Source of the DNA: Penaeus vannamei
Taxonomy: Eukaryota; Arthropoda; Malacostraca; Decapoda; Penaeidae
DNA: 15,000 bases
Assembly (NCBI RefSeq): GCF_042767895.1
Contig: NC_091588.1
Span: forward strand, 15,197,190-15,212,189
Direction of reading: 5' to 3'
Each line of letters opens with the position of its first letter. The stretch's first letter is position 1. The notes below the pieces were generated by a model. The model was given only the letters and a program-made list of their open reading frames with translations. It had not been told where the DNA came from and ran no database searches. Below, piece after piece: positions 9,834 through 15,000 of the stretch. The position numbers and the translations under genes were made by a program.

Positions 9834-10344
9834 ATGAAGCCTAATAATTATAATTCTCCTGAGAAGCATGAAGTAAATGAAAATAGTAGTCGTAATAGTA
9901 TTGATATTCATAATAAGGACAATGAATCTTATAAACATGACAGTATCAGAAATGGAAATGATAATAATAACATAATGATGATGCTGATGAAAATAGATAA
10001 CGCTAAGAATAACAACAGTGATGATAGTGATATAATGAGAATGAGAATAAAAATAATAACAATGAGATAATAATGGTGATATTTATGGAGATGCCGGTGA
10101 GGGCAATAACAACAAAACCTTCGCTGATAAAATAACCGATGATTTTGATAAGAAATATCGAGCTCATTGGCCTATTTTACAACTGCATAATAATAATTAT
10201 ATAAATGATTATCTTGGTAATGGAAGTAACAATGATTTCAGTAGTGATAATGACAATAATAATGGCGGGGATGATAATGTAAATAACGATAGTAGTGATG
10301 GAATTAATTATACTGATATTGAGAATTGGAATGCTGTAAAATGA
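9834..10344 (+). repeat. degenerate GATAAT-like tract encoding Asn/Asp-rich frames
   Basis: Two open stretches lie end to end. An ATG-started frame runs 9834-10070 (78 codons, rich in Asn, Asp, Ser, Lys). A second frame, shifted by one base and without a usable ATG, runs 10066-10344 (92 codons, with runs of Asn and Asp). The DNA is mostly GAT/AAT/AGT triplets, so the composition can be explained by a decayed microsatellite. Against that, about 10100-10195 holds non-simple sequence within the open frame, encoding a segment with DKITDDFDKKYRAHW. I infer a diverged simple repeat; a frameshifted pseudogene of a low-complexity protein is possible but weak. It is unlike the 577-bp monomer and has none of its landmarks. 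Confidence 0.4.
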
Positions 10345-10439
10345 ATGTAATGGTAATGATGAGGATAATCACGATGGCTTGACAATGAAACAGTAACGAT
10401 TATTATGGCAGCAATCACCTTAATTGCCTCAATAATGGA

Positions 10440-10466
10440 AATGCATATGCTATTAGCATATGCATT
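10440..10466. repeat. 12-bp perfect inverted repeat, 3-nt loop
   Basis: AATGCATATGCT (10440-10451) and AGCATATGCATT (10455-10466) are exact reverse complements separated by ATT. Each arm holds ATGCATAT. No gene lies close by. It could form a hairpin or be a dimeric binding site. Confidence 0.9.
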
Positions 10467-10945
10467 AGTTGTGTAGCTATAAAATGATAGGCATAACTAA
10501 GATAACAAAGAATCAGGAAGAAGAGAACGGGAAGAAACGCAGGCAATAGGAACATGGAGGACAAAGTCGGAATTGCCAGCGTTTATTCTAAATTCAAACT
10601 TTTTCTTGTGTGTATTTAGTTTCTAATTATCATATGGATTAGCGTGTTTAGATAAATACACACTTATCAATTTAGATAGATATACAAGCCTCTAATATAT
10701 AACCTAAAATGTAGTTAATTATCCAAATATATTCTTTACCGTTTTTCGTGTCTTTAGTGTTCGATGCAACTGAGATCTAAATATAAAGCAGGAATTATAC
10801 AAGATTTATCGCATATATCCTCGTTTTTTTTTTTTATTGATTTGCAAATGTCTCCATTAATCTGGTATGAGGTAAGTGCACAACGGTGACAGTGCAACGC
10901 TGTTCCGAGTGCAGCAAAAATCTCTCAGCCATTTGCGGTAAATGA
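10467..10945. other. AT-rich unique interval, no gene seen
   Basis: Mostly unstructured AT-rich DNA. A 12-base T run lies at 10824-10835. Short open frames on both strands have no recognisable similarity. Confidence 0.5.
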
Positions 10946-11110
10946 TGGACTGTTTCAGCGATTGCCACAGACGCCGTTCTTGTTTCTGTTCTTATGGAAA
11001 GTGGAAAAGGAAGTGAGGAAGAGTGCACTGCAGCAAACGATGTGGTTCTCTGTGCAGATGAGGCTCAAATGCTGAGCGATTTAGTGGCTGGTGCGGGAGG
11101 GAGGATGTAG
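10946..11110 (+). pseudogene. possible reverse-transcriptase scrap (weak)
   Basis: An open frame runs from just after a TGA to a TAG at 11108. An internal ATG at 10994 would give 38 residues. Around 11033-11080 it encodes ANDVVLCADEAQMLSDLVAG. In spacing and composition this recalls the (Y/F)ADDhVLhA box of non-LTR retrotransposon reverse transcriptases followed by its amphipathic helix. The catalytic Tyr/Phe and first Asp would be changed (AAND in place of YADD), so it would be dead. I see no RT motif upstream or downstream in any frame. The call rests on one short stretch and may be chance. Confidence 0.22.
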
Positions 11111-11640
11111 GAAGAATAAATAACACTGTATTATCACAGTGATATCGGAAAGGTGTGTCATTGACCAGGCAGTGTTCCATTTAGATGTTTAGAGAACGGT
11201 AATCTCACAGGATTTTAGGAAGAGAGAGGAAGTATTACTTAATTCTATGCTATGCCGTGAGGTGGGGGTGTGAGGGGGCGTATCCTTGCCTCTAGACAAA
11301 AGTTACAATATAATTTCAGGTCATATTTTCTATTCTTCTGAAGGGAGAGGGAGGGTGAGAGAGAAGGGGGAATGCAAAAAATAAAAAGAGAGCGAATGAG
11401 TAGGAGAAAGAACGATTTGGAATTTTGCATAAGACCAAGGGAAGTGTGGCACCTTTGGAAACGTCTCCCGAAATTCCGATCGGTGGCACTGTAGAGACGG
11501 ATGTCGTAAATGTTGCTCTCAAAATTAATCTGGATCTTCTGAAGCAATTTCTCTAATGAGTAAGATTTAATGGCATCAAAATTTAGGTTAGGCACACCTC
11601 AGGTAAAAATAATTCATAGCTTTTTGAGTTATTCTGTGAT
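11111..11640. other. unique interval, no supported gene
   Basis: The plus strand has G-rich (11257-11280) and AG-rich (11338-11410) stretches. A minus-strand frame of 116 codons (11245-11595) begins at GTG rather than ATG. An in-frame TGA lies just upstream of it, and its C-terminal half is the translation of the AG-rich stretch. I do not recognise it and see no splice context that would make it an exon. Confidence 0.4.
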
Positions 11641-11657
11641 CCAACCAACCAACCAAC
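11641..11657 (+). repeat. short (CCAA)4 microsatellite
   Basis: Four perfect CCAA units plus one C. Confidence 0.9.
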
Positions 11658-12489
11658 AAAGTAATATGCTACCAAGAACATAACCTCCTTGACGGATCTA
11701 AAAAAAATTCATACAGAAAAAAAATCACACAGTAATTTCTCTGATAAATGGCTGAGAACCTCGGGCATTACGAAACTGGTGAAATATGGTAAATGCTCGT
11801 TGATTCGCAACCGGCTGCGTTTGATTTATTGTGAATATTGCGCCAATTGAGTAGTCAGGGGGGGGAGGGGGAGGGTCACCTACCTCCTCCGTTAAGATTT
11901 GTTAAATTGTTGCTTTAATACTCCCTATTTAGCAATTCATTGGTGACTTTCATGAGCTTTAAAATTCAAATGTTGCTAACCAATTTGCAAATTTGTCAGA
12001 AAGGGAACGACGAGAGGAACCAGACGGAAATAAAGAAGGGAGGAATGGCGATTTTACAATAGCAATTCTATTTCCACTGAATGTTTGTAGATTATTGCAT
12101 AAGATTTCTTTTAATTGATAGTCGTATGGTAAACTGTTTATTTGGGATAATAATGTTTTGCAACTTCATTTTGTGTTAATGGCGGGCTGCAGACCTCTAT
12201 ATACTTTTCAATTCTTTCTCCTAACTGTTTCTTATATTTTTGGAAGAGGAAAAGAAACATGGCAGCAGGAGTATTTGGAGGCGCAGTTCGCGGTTTCCAA
12301 ATAGGTTTAAAGGATTTAGCACATTTAATTTGACGATGAAATGGGCAAAGGAAGAAATGTTCCAATAAGGATCAATGGTGGAGAGATTATGGCACCCCCT
12401 CACCCCCTATCTAACAAGTCGTGGGATCTGATACCATTTCTGATCACAAGTTCAATTTTATCCCAAGCACAACCTTCTCTTAAAATAAA
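11658..12489. other. unique interval, no supported gene
   Basis: The interval is AT-rich. It holds the G-rich motif listed separately at 11859-11875 and short frames only. An ATG-started frame of 41 codons at 12179-12304 has a poor start context and no recognisable similarity. Open frames on the minus strand at 12138-12403 begin at non-ATG codons. Confidence 0.45.
11859..11875 (+). other. potential G-quadruplex motif
   Basis: A run of seven G, then A, five G, A and three G gives four G-tracts of at least three with one-base or two-base loops. It is the only motif of this quality I see in the window. Its role is unknown; no adjacent gene makes it a promoter element. Confidence 0.7.
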
Positions 12490-12556
12490 TCCTGTATGGT
12501 CTAATTGCTAGGATACGTGGCTCTCACCCGCGAGTCCCGGGTTCCCGGCATGTGAA
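12490..12556 (+). pseudogene. tRNA-Glu(CTC)-like pseudogene
   Basis: The order TATGGTCTAATTGCTAGGAT (D arm), then CGTGG-CTCTCAC-CCGCG (anticodon arm, loop centred on CTC, one G-U pair), then CCCGGGTTCCCGG (T arm) matches eukaryotic tRNA-Glu. The anticodon stem is intact. The T arm is five bases short: the usual GGGTTCGATTCCC has become GGGTTCCC. This removes most of the T-loop and the B box and shortens the gene from about 72 to 67 nt. The acceptor stem (TCCTGTA with CATGTGA) has at least two mismatches, and the A box is altered (ATTG for GTGG). It is not a functional tRNA. It may be a dead tRNA gene or the head of a tRNA-Glu-derived SINE whose body I cannot recognise. Confidence 0.7.
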
Positions 12557-13516
<960 letters not shown>

Positions 13517-13535
13517 TTTTTTTTTTTTTTTTTTT
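13517..13535 (+). repeat. poly-T run
   Basis: Nineteen consecutive T. It could be the poly-A tail of a minus-strand retroposon, but the sequence on its left has no recognisable SINE or LINE landmark. Confidence 0.85.
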
Positions 13536-14090
13536 GGTCAATGTGTTTTAAGACAAATAGAAGACTTTTGGTCTACTGAAGGACATGCAAGCTTGATCAT
13601 AACACTCACTTAAGAGAGGCAGATCTAAATCCAACAAAATTAGTTTTTTTGGTCTGTTTTGCTTGACTCAAAGGGGACAAAGAATACATCTGATTGCCTC
13701 TCCTTCTTTTGAGCTTTCTTTCAGTGCAAACATATATTCCTTTTGCCCAGTTAAATCATCAGTTTCTTCTTTCAAATACATAGGCACGCTCATGCATACA
13801 GATATATATGCACACATGCAGAAAGATCGATATATAGGTAGACATATTGCTGATTACAGGGGATATTAAATGAAGTGTGCAAACAGAAGACGCGGAGAAG
13901 GGAGATTCCCGCTTCCCTCGAGATCTTTCGTGCAGACTGCCAGCGCGTGTCGAGGGTTTTCACTCTTCCAGTTTCTTCTCTGTTCTCTGTACTCTGCCTT
14001 TATCTCTCTCTCTTGAATTTTCCCGTTACAAATTGTTTATAATCCTCGAGCGTAATGTGCTGCAATATTACTCGATCTATTTATTCATGA

Positions 14091-14092
<2 letters not shown>
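13536..14092. other. unique interval, no supported gene
   Basis: It contains scattered ATATAT and ACAC stretches (13795-13850) and a slightly GC-richer patch at 13890-13950. Short plus-strand frames have no recognisable similarity. Confidence 0.45.

Positions 14093-14156
<64 letters not shown>
14093..14156. repeat. (AT)32 microsatellite
   Basis: A perfect AT dinucleotide run. A degenerate ATAT/ATGT zone follows it. Confidence 0.95.
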
Positions 14157-14164
<8 letters not shown>

Positions 14165-14345
14165 TCACACGTTCATGTGTGTGTATGTATATTTGTATAA
14201 ATATGTATATATGTATATATGTATATAATATAATATATATAATAGTATATAATGTAACATATATATGAATGTATCTATGCATATGTATATATACTCATTT
14301 ATATATATGTGCACATACATATATCCATACATATAGCTGTGAACA
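14157..14345. repeat. degenerate TATG/TATA simple sequence
   Basis: An interrupted mixture of GTATATAT, ATGTATAT, TGTGTGTATG and CATACATA. It is probably an older, decayed extension of the neighbouring AT tract. Confidence 0.75.
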
Positions 14346-14365
14346 CACAAACACACACAACTATC

Positions 14366-15000
14366 TGACAATCAAGCGATCGCTCTATAACAATGTAACG
14401 ACCCAACTATCTATCTAAACACCCAGCTTTCTAACAATTCAACTATCTAGCAATCTAATAACCCAACTATATAACTATATAACGATTTAACTATCTAACA
14501 ATAAAACGATCCAACACTCAAACTATCTAAAAATCTAATCACCCAACTATCTAATGATCCAACTATACAAATATCTATCAAAATATCTAACAATCTAACA
14601 ATCCAACTATATAACTATCTACCAGTATAACAACCCAACTATCCAAAACCAAGCTATCTAACAGTCGAACAGCCTAACTAAATAACTATCTAACGATTTA
14701 ACTACCTAATATTTAAATGACCTAACAGTCAGTCTATCTAACAATCTGTCTATATACCCAACCATCTAATAATCCAACTACATAACTATCGACCAGTCTA
14801 ACAACCAACTATCTATAAAAAAAAACGAGCTATCTAACTAACTATCTAACAGACTAACTAACTATCTAACGATTTAGCTATCTAGCAATTAAACGATCTA
14901 ACAATCTATCTAATAATTTAACTATCTAAATGCCCAACTATCAATCAGTCCAACTGATGACAATGTATCTAAAACCCAACTATTTAAAAATCAATCAATC
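14366..15000 (+). repeat. degenerate CTATCTAA array with longer period
   Basis: Short modules such as CAACTATCTAA, CTAACAATC and AACCCAACTAT repeat with many variants to the window end. A higher-order period is visible. AACGATTTA inside ACTAT-TAACGATTTA-CTA contexts occurs at 14481, 14692 and 14868. ATCCAACTA-ATAACTATC-ACCAGT occurs at 14601 and again at 14772. That gives a period of about 170-210 bp. The array is truncated by the window edge. All frames are short and it is non-coding. Confidence 0.8.

Noticed and set aside
11245..11595. Minus-strand frame of 116 codons, the longest non-repeat frame.
   Set aside because: It starts at GTG with an in-frame stop just upstream, its second half is translated AG-rich simple sequence, and no homology or splice signal is recognisable.
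12179..12304. ATG-started 41-codon frame with a hydrophobic N-terminal part, resembling a small secreted peptide.
   Set aside because: Poor start context (T at -3), no charge pattern of a clear signal peptide, no neighbours or homology. A frame this short is expected by chance.

Overview
The window looks like non-coding nuclear DNA of a metazoan. It has no recognisable intact protein-coding gene, no operon structure, many microsatellites, tRNA-derived SINE sequence and a large AT-rich tandem array. The mix of (ATAATG)-type, CA/TA/TG and CTATCTAA-type simple sequence is typical of decapod crustaceans, especially penaeid shrimp. That assignment is an inference from repeat style, not from a gene, and other invertebrates remain possible.

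Layout: (1) Positions 1-1270 hold three related SINE sequences. One is a 5'-truncated copy on the minus strand (about 105-290). One is the best-preserved copy on the plus strand (about 511-817), with a tRNA-Ser(CGA)-like promoter head and two GC-rich hairpins. The third is a short tail fragment (about 1172-1274) that runs straight into the next region. Between the first two lie a 24-bp perfect palindrome and a triple TGACACATGT motif. (2) Positions 1271-9640 are one megasatellite-like array with a monomer near 577 bp. Ten head-to-tail landmark copies lie in one orientation up to about 6.65 kb, followed by six copies in the opposite orientation. The whole is an imperfect palindrome of about 8.4 kb. 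Each monomer carries its own T-rich (ATTATC) and A-rich (GATAAT) arms around a short loop, plus non-simple blocks that make the copies easy to align. The orientation switch falls inside one such internal hairpin, which suggests a fold-back or template-switch origin. (3) Positions 9641-12480 are mostly unique sequence. They hold a degenerate Asn/Asp-encoding GATAAT-like tract, a 12-bp-arm hairpin, a possible dead reverse-transcriptase scrap and a G-rich potential quadruplex. (4) A tRNA-Glu(CTC)-like pseudogene that has lost five bases of its T-loop sits at 12490-12556. (5) Positions 12880-15000 are microsatellite-rich: a compound (AC)n(AT)n(GT)n tract, poly-T, a second (AT)n tract, and a degenerate CTATCTAA array that runs off the end and shows a longer period of about 170-210 bp.

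The long open frames in the array translate to Ile/Met runs or to one peptide repeated with frameshifts. They are by-products of the repeats and I do not call them genes. Nothing indicates that the elements work together as a gene system. The coherent story is repeat biology: SINE ends, simple-sequence growth, tandem amplification and inversion.
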